Below are positions 17,492-24,794 of a stretch of DNA of 64,000 bases, in pieces (within the stretch, counting starts at the first letter, position 1; every line of letters starts with the position of its first letter). The translations under genes were made by a program, and so were the position numbers. This DNA is from Variovorax paradoxus (GTDB taxonomy: Bacteria; Pseudomonadota; Gammaproteobacteria; Burkholderiales; Burkholderiaceae_C): contig NZ_LR743508.1 of the NCBI RefSeq assembly GCF_902712855.1, forward strand, positions 1-64,000. The letters run 5' to 3'. The notes under the pieces were generated by a model that searched no databases, had not been told where the DNA came from, and saw nothing but the letters and a program-made list of their open reading frames with translations.

Positions 17492-18285
17492 CGGCGGCGG
17501 AACTCCTGGTGCCGCCGCTGGCACCAGCCACGCTGGCCTACAGCCTGTGCGTGGTGTTCGCGGCCGGCGTCGTGCGCGGCTTCGCGGGCTTCGGCTTCTC
17601 GGCCATCACCGTGGCCGGCATGTCGCTGGTGGTGTCGCCGGCGCTCGTCGTGCCCGCCATCTTCATGCTCGAGATCCTCGCGAGCGTGAGCCAGCTGCGC
17701 GGCATCGCGCGCGATGTCGACATGCCCTGGCTCAGCTGGCTGATGCTGGGCAACCTGATCTGCATACCCATCGGCGTCGCGCTGCTCGCATGGCTGCCGG
17801 AGACGCCGCTGCGCCTGCTGATCGGCGCGTTGCTGATGGCCGCCGCGCTGCTGCTGCGCGGAGGTGCGCACGTCACGCTGGTGCCCACGCGCGGCGTGCG
17901 GTTCGCAGCCGGGCTGGCATCGGGTTTCATCAACGGCGTGGCGGCCATCGGCGGCATCGCCATCGCAGTGCTGCTGAGCACCACGAAGATGGCACCGGCC
18001 GCGCTGCGCGCCACGCTGATCGCGCTGCTGCTGTTCAGCGACCTCGTGGCGCTGGTCTGCGCGGCGCTGATACCTTCATCGGCGCACGCGTCGGGCAACC
18101 TGATGGGCGCGGCCACGCTCAAGTGGGCGCTGTGGCTCGCACCCGCAATGCTCGCGGGCATCTGGTACGGACAGCGCTCGTTCAAGGGCGTGTCCCCCGA
18201 ACAGTTCAGGAAGCATGTGCTGAACCTGCTCATCGCGCTGGCCGCGGTGAGCGTGGTGCGGGCGCTGGCCAGCCTGATCGGCTGA
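17488..18285 (+). CDS. tauE: TauE/SafE-family anion permease, probable sulfite exporter
   Basis: 265 residues, about eight hydrophobic membrane segments, with the family's duplicated loop motifs (GVVRGFAGFGFSA near residue 30 and ASGFINGVAAIGG near 150). The TauE/SafE family is widely linked to sulfite or organosulfur export in sulfonate operons. As last gene of the operon, translationally coupled to the ligase (ATGA overlap), it most likely removes sulfite released by Xsc from the cytoplasm. With the soeA-like gene this gives the cell two outlets for sulfite. The LysR gene beyond it runs towards it with a 14-bp gap. Confidence 0.88.
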   Translation: MTAAELLVPPLAPATLAYSLCVVFAAGVVRGFAGFGFSAITVAGMSLVVSPALVVPAIFMLEILASVSQLRGIARDVDMPWLSWLMLGNLICIPIGVALLAWLPETPLRLLIGALLMAAALLLRGGAHVTLVPTRGVRFAAGLASGFINGVAAIGGIAIAVLLSTTKMAPAALRATLIALLLFSDLVALVCAALIPSSAHASGNLMGAATLKWALWLAPAMLAGIWYGQRSFKGVSPEQFRKHVLNLLIALAAVSVVRALASLIG

Positions 18286-18299
18286 TTGGGGCGCGAGGT

Positions 18300-19187
18300 T
18301 CAGCGCGTGAAAGCCGGCGCCGGATAGGCCGCGGCCACCAGCGCCGACAACGCGCGCGCCGCCGCGCCCAGGCTGCGGCTGTTGCGATGCACCAGCCCGA
18401 CCTCGCGATGGAAGGTGTGCTGCCCCAGGTCGATCGCGCGCACTCCCGCCGGCCAGCGGCGATGCGGCGCGGTCTCGGGCGCCAGCGCCACGCCCAGGCC
18501 CTTCGCCACGAGGCCGACGATGGCTTCGAGCTCGTCGACCTCGCACACGTCCCGCACGTCGAGGTGCGAAGCGCGCAGGAAGCGATCGACCTGCCGGCCG
18601 CCGAACGACACGCGGTCGTAGCGCACGAAGGGATGGCTCGCGAGAATCTCCGACCAGTCGTCGCCCTTCAGCCGCCGCGGCACCAGCAGCCTGAAGGGCT
18701 CGCGCGCCAGCGTGGTCCATCGCAGGTCGCCGTGCATGGAGAACGGCGGGCGGATGATCAGCGCCATGTCGAGCTCGCCCGCGTCGACCTGATCGAAGAG
18801 CGACATCGACACGCCCGGTACCACGCGCGTGCGGCAGCCCTCGTGCTGCTTGTGGAAGCGGGCCAGCACGTCGGGCAGCACCGAACGCTGCGCGGAGGCG
18901 ATCGCGCCGATGGCGATCACGCGCGCCGCAGAGGCATCCTCCGCCGCGCCGGCACCGAGATTGCCGTACAGGCGCACCAGCTCCTCGGCCTGCGCCAGCG
19001 TCTGGCGGCCCGCCGCGTTCAGCTGCGCGGAGCGGCCGGTGCGGTCGAACAACGCAAAGCCCAGTTCGGCCTCCAGCCGCTGCATCTGCGCGCTGACCGC
19101 CGCCTGCGTCAGCCCGATCTTCTCGCCCGCTGCGGAGAAGGTGCCCTCGCGCGCGACGGCAATCAGGGTCTTGAGCTCGCGAATCAT
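18300..19187 (-). CDS. LysR-family transcriptional regulator
   Basis: 295 residues. The N-terminal helix-turn-helix (MIRELKTLIAVAREGTFSAA, residues 1-60) precedes the effector-binding domain with VIAIGAIAS near residue 92 and a conserved GLGVALAPE late in the domain. The ATG at 19187 matches the typical LysR N terminus; a longer in-frame extension has no homology look. It diverges from a VOC-family gene over 114 bp that includes a very AT-rich stretch, so the VOC gene is its likely target. Confidence 0.87.
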   Translation of the reverse strand: MIRELKTLIAVAREGTFSAAGEKIGLTQAAVSAQMQRLEAELGFALFDRTGRSAQLNAAGRQTLAQAEELVRLYGNLGAGAAEDASAARVIAIGAIASAQRSVLPDVLARFHKQHEGCRTRVVPGVSMSLFDQVDAGELDMALIIRPPFSMHGDLRWTTLAREPFRLLVPRRLKGDDWSEILASHPFVRYDRVSFGGRQVDRFLRASHLDVRDVCEVDELEAIVGLVAKGLGVALAPETAPHRRWPAGVRAIDLGQHTFHREVGLVHRNSRSLGAAARALSALVAAAYPAPAFTR

Positions 19188-19211
19188 TGACCAATCCTTT
19201 CGATGCTCGGC

Positions 19212-19238
19212 ACAAATATATATTGATTTTATTTTTGT
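19212..19238. promoter_or_regulatory. AT-rich divergent promoter/operator between lysR and the VOC gene
   Basis: A 27-bp stretch bounded by ACAAA and TTTGT half-sites with TATATATTGATTTTA between them. It is strikingly AT-rich against its surroundings and carries a LysR-like T-N11-A spacing. It lies 25 bp upstream of the lysR start and 64 bp upstream of the VOC start. Confidence 0.4.
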
Positions 19239-19301
19239 ATGGGCCGTCCTACGATCGCTGCAGTTTCCCTGCCCATCCACGATCCATCAGGTACCACGCA
19301 C

Positions 19302-19745
19302 ATGAAGGCCCCCACCTCCAACCCCGGCATGCTGTCGCCGTTCCATCTCGCATTTCCGGTGCACGACCTCGCGCTGGCGCGCCAGTTCTACGGCGAAACG
19401 CTCGGCTGCCCAGAAGGCCGCAGCTCTCCGGAGTGGATCGACTTCAACTTCTACGGCCACCAGATCGTCGCGCACCTCGCACCGGAGGCCACGGGCACGA
19501 GCCAGCTCAATGCGGTGGACGGCCACGGCGTGCCGGTGCGCCATTTCGGCATCGTGCTGCCGCTGGCCGACTGGGAGGCCGCCGCCGAAAGGCTCAAGGC
19601 GCACGGCACCCGCTTCGTCATCGAGCCCTACATCCGCTTCAAGGGCGAGCCCGGCGAGCAGGCCACGATGTTCTTCCTCGACCCGTCGGGCAACGCGCTG
19701 GAGCTGAAGGCGTTTGCGGATATCTCGAGGTTGTTTGCGAAGTAA
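19302..19745 (+). CDS. VOC-superfamily (glyoxalase/bleomycin-resistance fold) protein
   Basis: 147 residues. The single vicinal-oxygen-chelate module begins SPFHLAFPVHDLALARQFY (metal-ligand His near residue 13), with a second conserved FGIVLPLADWEA half and a C-terminal FFLDPSGNALELKAF carrying the usual Glu ligand. Members are glyoxalases, extradiol dioxygenases or isomerases; the exact substrate cannot be told. The ATG at 19302 is chosen because the fold begins just after it; an upstream in-frame ATG would overlap the AT-rich promoter. Tail-to-tail with the DUF2252 gene (9-bp gap). Confidence 0.83.
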   Translation: MKAPTSNPGMLSPFHLAFPVHDLALARQFYGETLGCPEGRSSPEWIDFNFYGHQIVAHLAPEATGTSQLNAVDGHGVPVRHFGIVLPLADWEAAAERLKAHGTRFVIEPYIRFKGEPGEQATMFFLDPSGNALELKAFADISRLFAK

Positions 19746-19754
19746 CCGGCGCCC

Positions 19755-20984
19755 TTATCTCTTCGGCGGGGGCAGCGCCATCGCCCCCGCATCGAAGGCC
19801 TCGCAGTAGTCCTTCCAGTCCGACCTCACCTGCGCCGCGCACGCATGCGCGGCCGCGAGCAGGTCGCCACCCCACGACTTCGCCGAGCCGCCGAAGTCGA
19901 CCAGCGCGTCCGCAGTGGCCGAGCCCTGACGGCCGGCGCTGCGCAGTTGCGCCCAGGCGATGAGCTGTCCCATGTCGCCGATGACGCCGCGGACCTGCTC
20001 GAGGCTGGTGCCCGCGGCGCCGAGGCTCACGCGGTCTTCGCTGGGCTGGAGGCCGCGCAGCACGCAGGACGATGCGGTATCGTCCGCGGGCACGATGGGG
20101 TGCAGGAACGCCATCGACACCGCCTGCATGCGGCGCTGCAGCCCGACCACGCGGTGTGCCTGCGACGGCCATGCGGGTTGCGCGAGCTTCAGGTGCGGCG
20201 ACAGCGACGAAGGCAGCGCCTGCTTCAGGTCGAGCAGGTAGTTGCCGTCGGGCGACCCCTTGCCCTCGACCAGCACGATGAAGCGTTCCACGCCCAGGCT
20301 GCCGGTGCCCGCGATGCGCCGCGCGACGTCGAGCACCTTGAAGAAGCCGGGCTTGTCCTGCGTGGCAGCGAATGTGTCGATGAGCCGGGTGACACGGGCG
20401 CGCGCCTCGTCGTCGGCCTTCAGTGCGCGCTTGCCGTCGCAGCGGATGAGACGCCCGCGGCCCTTGCGGTCGGTGCGATGGTCGAGCAGGTCGGAACGGC
20501 TGCGGGCCTTGAGCGTGCCGAGCAGGTCCCTGACCAGGCCGTTGGCCGTGTCGCGCTCGATCCAGCGTGCCTTGCCGGCAACGAGCGCGCCGGCGTAGGC
20601 GTCGACAAAGGCCTTGCACAGCGCATCGGCCTTGCCGGCACCGGCGAGCAGGCCGTCGCCGGCCACGAGGACGTTCGACAGGAAACGCACCAGGTCCCAG
20701 GTGACGGGCGCCAGCGCGGCTTCGTCGAAGTCGTTGAGGTCGAAGTACACGAGCCGGTTGTCGCCCTTGTAGCTGCCGAAGTTCTCCAGGTGCGCGTCGC
20801 CGCACAGCCACCCGGCCGGCGCACCGGCGAGCACCGCATCGTGCGGCAGGCGGTCGTAGAACAGGTGGCAGGTGCCGCGCAGAAAGACGAAGGGGCTGGC
20901 GCGCAGGTGCGCGTACTTCATCGCAAGGCGCTCGGGGTCGCGGCCTGCGTTGAAACTGCGGATGGACTCGACGACCTTCGACAT
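19755..20984 (-). CDS. DUF2252 family protein
   Basis: 409 residues. DUF2252 proteins resemble aminoglycoside-phosphotransferase/kinase folds; the segments LCGDAHLENFGSYKG and YFDLNDFDEA (about residues 75-105) look like the catalytic-loop and metal-binding parts of such a fold. The biochemical function of the family is not established. The ATG at 20984 begins MSKVVESIRSFN, typical for the family, and upstream in-frame codons look like intergenic sequence. Transcribed alone, divergent from the small exported OB-fold-like protein at 21164. Confidence 0.8.
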   Translation of the reverse strand: MSKVVESIRSFNAGRDPERLAMKYAHLRASPFVFLRGTCHLFYDRLPHDAVLAGAPAGWLCGDAHLENFGSYKGDNRLVYFDLNDFDEAALAPVTWDLVRFLSNVLVAGDGLLAGAGKADALCKAFVDAYAGALVAGKARWIERDTANGLVRDLLGTLKARSRSDLLDHRTDRKGRGRLIRCDGKRALKADDEARARVTRLIDTFAATQDKPGFFKVLDVARRIAGTGSLGVERFIVLVEGKGSPDGNYLLDLKQALPSSLSPHLKLAQPAWPSQAHRVVGLQRRMQAVSMAFLHPIVPADDTASSCVLRGLQPSEDRVSLGAAGTSLEQVRGVIGDMGQLIAWAQLRSAGRQGSATADALVDFGGSAKSWGGDLLAAAHACAAQVRSDWKDYCEAFDAGAMALPPPKR

Positions 20985-21163
20985 GGCATGCCCCCACTTC
21001 GGATACGCCGGATTCTCGACCCGCCGATGCCATCGGGAGACAGTTTTCGGCGTGCACACGCTTGTATATTCACCGGGCCATCGAGGCACAGCGACGCCGC
21101 TTGCGCGACAGGCGCAGGCACCTGCAGCGTCGCCATCCAGAAAAACTCCCAGGGTTGAACCAC

Positions 21164-21607
21164 ATGCAAGCAATTGCCGGCCGGCTGGCCGCCTTCCTTC
21201 CAGCACTCTCGATGCTCGCCGCTGCCGCGCTCTGGCACGGCGGCGCGCAGGCCGACGACGCGGCGCCTGTCCAGAGCTACAACGACATCGTCAACGCGTA
21301 CAAGGCCAATCCCCAGCACGCTGGCACGACGTACACGCAGAAACGCCTGGCGTTCAGCGGCCGCGTGATGCGCATGGGCAGCGAAGCGGGCGGCACCTAT
21401 TTCGGCGCGGTCACCGACGACGGCGCGCAGTTCGACACGCACTTCGAGGTCGGCGACCAGGAAGCCCTGAAGCCGAAGTTCAAGGACCAGAAGATGGCAC
21501 CCTTCCAGTTGTCGTCGAACCTGGTTTTCGAATGCCTCAACGAGGGCTTCCTGGCCACGGCCTTGGTACCCTCGCCCAAGCTCACGCATTGCCGCCTGGT
21601 GAAGTAG
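21164..21607 (+). CDS. Exported small protein, possible OB-fold (tRNA_anti-like)
   Basis: 147 residues. A signal peptide spans about residues 1-30 (hydrophobic core ALSMLAAAALWHG, cleavage near AQADD). The mature part (YNDIVNAYKANPQHAGTTYT, then LAFSGRVMRMGSEAGGTYFG) looks like an OB-type tRNA_anti-like domain found in other small periplasmic proteins. Two cysteines late in the chain (ECLNEG, THCRLVK) could pair. Its role is unknown. The in-frame ATG at 21164 is preferred because it places the signal peptide at the N terminus. The radical SAM gene follows after 50 bp. Confidence 0.65.
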   Translation: MQAIAGRLAAFLPALSMLAAAALWHGGAQADDAAPVQSYNDIVNAYKANPQHAGTTYTQKRLAFSGRVMRMGSEAGGTYFGAVTDDGAQFDTHFEVGDQEALKPKFKDQKMAPFQLSSNLVFECLNEGFLATALVPSPKLTHCRLVK

Positions 21608-21657
21608 CCCATGGTGGCACGGTGACGCCAGACTCGATTCATCGTCCAGCCATCGAC

Positions 21658-22818
21658 ATGTCTTCCCCAAGCTCGCGCATCCCGATCCACGATGTGCGCA
21701 AGGTCGCCATCGCCGCCTTGCCGCGCAGCGCGAGTTCGCCGCTGTTCGATCGCCTGCGCGCGGCGGTCGGCCAGGTGGCCATGCGCGCTCCCGATGCCGA
21801 CGAAGGCCTGCGCTGGCACACGCACCGTCTTGGCGGCGTGCCGCGCCGCTTCGCGCAGCCGATCACCTTCACGCCTTACGCGTCGGTGCAGCCGTGCTCG
21901 GCACGCTGCGGCTTCTGCTCGGAGAACCTGCGCAAGGCCGACGGCTCGATCGCGGCGTCCCGCCTGCGGCCCGACACCGGCTACTTCGACGGCCTCGCAC
22001 GCGCGCTGCGGGCACTGCGCGGCGTGCCGCTGTCGTGGTCGCTCTCGGGCCTGGAAACCAGCGACGACGCCGGCTGGATGCTGCAGTTGCTCGACACGCT
22101 GGCCGCCGGCGAACGCGACGGTCCGGTGGTCGAGGAGCGCGTGCTCTACAGCAACGGCGCGGGCTTCGCCGCACCCCGCGGCGCGCAACTGCGCAGTGCA
22201 TTGCAAGACTTCGGACTGAGCTGGCTCGAACTGTCGCGCCATCACCATGACGGCGCCGCCAACCAGGCCATCATGCGGTTCAGGCCCGAAGTGGCCATCG
22301 GCGAGCAGGCGGTGTTCGAGCGCACCGCGCGGCAACTTGCCGACGCGGTGGCGCTGCGGCTGGTGTGCATTCTCCAGCGCGGCGGCGTGGCGCAGCCGGC
22401 CGATGTGTCGGCGTACCTGCAATGGGCGCAGCGCTGCGGCGCCGGCACGGTGGTGTTCCGGGAGTTCTCCCGGCTCGACAGCAGCTACCGCGACAACGCC
22501 ACCGCGCGCTACCTGCACGCCCGGCGCGTGCCGATGGACGAACTGCTCGCGGCCTGCCTCGACAACGCCGTCTCGCGTGGCTGGACACTCGAACACCTGA
22601 CCGAGGGCTACTATTTCTGGAACCTGCGCCTGCGCACCGCGACCGGGCTTCGCGTGGTGTTCGAAAGCGCCGACTATGGCGCCATGCACCAACGCCATGC
22701 CAGCGGCGATGTCTACAAGCTCGTCTACTTTCCCGACGGACAGTTGTGCGCGGGCTGGGAGCCCGGGCGCGACGTGCTGCTCGACACCCGCAGCGAAGAG
22801 GCACGTGCCCATGCCTAG
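21658..22818 (+). CDS. Radical SAM protein of unrecognised subfamily
   Basis: 386 residues. The 4Fe-4S motif C80-SAR-C84-GF-C87 (CxxxCxxC) sits in FTPYASVQPCSARCGFCSEN and marks a radical SAM enzyme. A glycine-containing SAM-contact strand may be SWSLSGLETSDDAG near residue 130. A conserved-looking histidine run (SRHHHDGAANQAI) lies mid-protein, and the C-terminal third lacks the extra cysteine clusters of SPASM domains. It overlaps the downstream methyltransferase-nucleotidyltransferase gene by 8 bp, so the two are one unit. I cannot assign a substrate. Confidence 0.75.
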   Translation: MSSPSSRIPIHDVRKVAIAALPRSASSPLFDRLRAAVGQVAMRAPDADEGLRWHTHRLGGVPRRFAQPITFTPYASVQPCSARCGFCSENLRKADGSIAASRLRPDTGYFDGLARALRALRGVPLSWSLSGLETSDDAGWMLQLLDTLAAGERDGPVVEERVLYSNGAGFAAPRGAQLRSALQDFGLSWLELSRHHHDGAANQAIMRFRPEVAIGEQAVFERTARQLADAVALRLVCILQRGGVAQPADVSAYLQWAQRCGAGTVVFREFSRLDSSYRDNATARYLHARRVPMDELLAACLDNAVSRGWTLEHLTEGYYFWNLRLRTATGLRVVFESADYGAMHQRHASGDVYKLVYFPDGQLCAGWEPGRDVLLDTRSEEARAHA

Positions 22819-23851
22819 CCACAGCTGGATGATGCTCGAATCGGAGTCGCCGCGCCACCGCTTGCCCGATGACCTGCGCGCACGCGATCCGCTGGGCGGG
22901 CGCGATTGCGGCTGGGTCGAGCAGATGACGCCGTTCGTGCGGCAGTTCTCGCAACCGGGCGAGACCGTCTTCGACCCGTTCGCCGGCTTCGGCACCACGC
23001 TGCTCGCGGCACGGCTCCAAGGCCGCACGGCCGCCGGCTGCGAGGTCGATGCCGGCCGCATTTCGCTGATTCGCGAGCGGCTCGCGCGCCACGGCCTCGG
23101 CGATGGCCTGACCCTGCTGCACGGATCGTGCGACGCACTCGACGGCGCCACGCTCCCGGACATCGACCTGTGCCTGACCAACGTGCCCTACTTCGGCTGC
23201 CGTTGGACGGGCGCCGCGGCGGTTTCGCAGCTCTACGACAGCCGCAGCTACGCGCAGTACCTCGACGGCCTGCGCGACGTGTTCCATGGCGTGCGCGCGA
23301 AGCTGCGCGAGGGTGGCCATTGCATCGCGATGGTGGAGAACGTGCGCGTCGGCGATCGCGTGCTGCCGCAGGCCTTCGACCTGGCGCGCATCCTCGGCGC
23401 GCTCTTCACGATGGTGGAAGAACGGGTGCTGGTGTATCCCCACGCGGGTGAGAACGACACCGCCACGTCACACACCGATCGCCGACACGAATACGCGTTG
23501 GTGTTCCGCAAGGAGCGCGAGCGCATCGACCTGCAGGCCACCTCAGGGCTGCTCGACGCCCTGCGCGCGCACGGCCATGCCTTCACGCTGATCGGCAGCT
23601 TCGCGCGATGGCTCGCCGATCCGCAGGGCACGCCGCCGGCCGACGCCGACATCCGCGTGGAAGCCGATGCGCAACGCCTCGATGCCCTGCTGCGCTGGCT
23701 GCGCGGCGAAGGCTTCAGCATCACGAGCTGGGGCGATCCGGTGGCACTGCCGCTGCATTTCAACGGCTACCGCGGCCGTCATTACTTTCGCGCCGAGCGC
23801 ATCGACAGCCGCGGCGCGCTGGTGCGCCTCGACATCGGCTACGAAGAATAG
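22811..23851 (+). CDS. Methyltransferase fused to a nucleotidyltransferase-like domain
   Basis: 346 residues. The N-terminal Rossmann part has SAM motif I DPFAGFGTT (residues 55-63) followed by TNVPYFG (123-129), a variant of the TSPPY catalytic motif of amino-methyltransferases acting on DNA or RNA; the order I then IV fits that class. The C-terminal part (about 250-346) has GSFAR (262-266) and DAD (278-280), the hallmark of a minimal polymerase-beta-type nucleotidyltransferase. The ATG at 22811 overlaps the radical SAM stop; ATGs further upstream lie inside that gene. The combination with a radical SAM partner is unfamiliar to me. Confidence 0.72.
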   Translation: MPSHSWMMLESESPRHRLPDDLRARDPLGGRDCGWVEQMTPFVRQFSQPGETVFDPFAGFGTTLLAARLQGRTAAGCEVDAGRISLIRERLARHGLGDGLTLLHGSCDALDGATLPDIDLCLTNVPYFGCRWTGAAAVSQLYDSRSYAQYLDGLRDVFHGVRAKLREGGHCIAMVENVRVGDRVLPQAFDLARILGALFTMVEERVLVYPHAGENDTATSHTDRRHEYALVFRKERERIDLQATSGLLDALRAHGHAFTLIGSFARWLADPQGTPPADADIRVEADAQRLDALLRWLRGEGFSITSWGDPVALPLHFNGYRGRHYFRAERIDSRGALVRLDIGYEE

Positions 23852-23873
23852 GCGAGGCGCACCCGCGCAGGGC

Positions 23874-24698
23874 TCAGAGCAGCCCGCTCATGCGAGCGGC
23901 GGCGGCTTTCAGCGCATCGATGCGCTCGAGCGCATCGTCCATCGACATGCGCGCCGTCGGCGCGTGCACCGCCAGCGCGGCGCGCACCAGGCCCGCCGCA
24001 TCGCGCACCGGCACGGCCACGGCCACCAGCCCTGCAATGAACTCCTCGCGGTCGCACGAGTAGCCGCCCCTGGCGATCGCTTCGCACTCGGTGCGCAGCG
24101 CCTCGGCCGTCACCAGCGTGTTGGCCGTCATGCGCTCCAGCGGCAGCCTGTCGATGAGCGCGTCGCGTTCCTTCTGCGGCATCGACGCCAGGAACAGCTT
24201 GCCGCTGGCGGTGCAATGCAGGGGCACGTGCGAACCCACGTCCAGCGTGAGCCGCAGCGGCCATTGCGCCTCGACGCGGTCGAGGTACAGCACCTGCGCG
24301 CCGTCGAGCGTGGTCAGGTTGCAGGTCTCGCCGACCTGGCGCACCAGCTCCGACAGCACCTCATGACGCAGCCCGCGCACCACGCCGTGGTTGAGCGTGT
24401 CGAAAGCCAGCTTGCGCAGCGCGGGGCCGACGCTGAACGAACGCTCGTCCACGTCGCGCGCCAGGAAGCCGGCGCCGAGCAGCTGGGTGCAGATGCGGTG
24501 CGCGGTGCCCTTGGGCAGGCCGAGCCGGGCAGCCAGCTCGGCCAGCGTGAGGGCACGGCCCTCGTTGGCCAGCAGCGCCAGGAGGCGAAGGCTGCGCTCG
24601 GCGGAAGAGCCGGAGGCGGTCTCGGCTTCATCGGCGGAAACCACTGGCGAAATCACTGCGTCGGGCACTGCAACCGGGGCGCGCGCGGAACGGGGCAT
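23874..24698 (-). CDS. IclR-family transcriptional regulator of the GMC/MHS locus
   Basis: 274 residues. Helix-turn-helix LTLAELAARLGLPKGTAHRI (about 50-70) after a low-complexity N terminus, then the IclR effector domain (GETCNLTTLDG, VLYLDRVEA, CTASGKLFLAS, YSCDREEFIAG). It diverges from a GMC oxidoreductase and sugar/acid symporter pair, with a GGAAC-N5-GTTCC palindrome 20 bp before its own start. It is the third IclR protein in the window. Confidence 0.9.
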   Translation of the reverse strand: MPRSARAPVAVPDAVISPVVSADEAETASGSSAERSLRLLALLANEGRALTLAELAARLGLPKGTAHRICTQLLGAGFLARDVDERSFSVGPALRKLAFDTLNHGVVRGLRHEVLSELVRQVGETCNLTTLDGAQVLYLDRVEAQWPLRLTLDVGSHVPLHCTASGKLFLASMPQKERDALIDRLPLERMTANTLVTAEALRTECEAIARGGYSCDREEFIAGLVAVAVPVRDAAGLVRAALAVHAPTARMSMDDALERIDALKAAAARMSGLL

Positions 24699-24717
24699 GC
24701 GGGTAAACCTTAAAAAT

Positions 24718-24732
24718 GGAACATTGCGTTCC
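24718..24732. promoter_or_regulatory. IclR-type operator between iclR and the GMC gene
   Basis: GGAAC-ATTGC-GTTCC is a perfect 5+5+5 palindrome, followed by GA as at the xsc operator. It lies in the 96-bp divergent region, 19 bp from the iclR start and 62 bp from the GMC gene start. Confidence 0.6.
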
Positions 24733-24794
24733 GAAAATCATTGGCCTAGTATGCGGCCGAGCCTCGCGATTGTTCCACTCCAGGACCCCATTGC

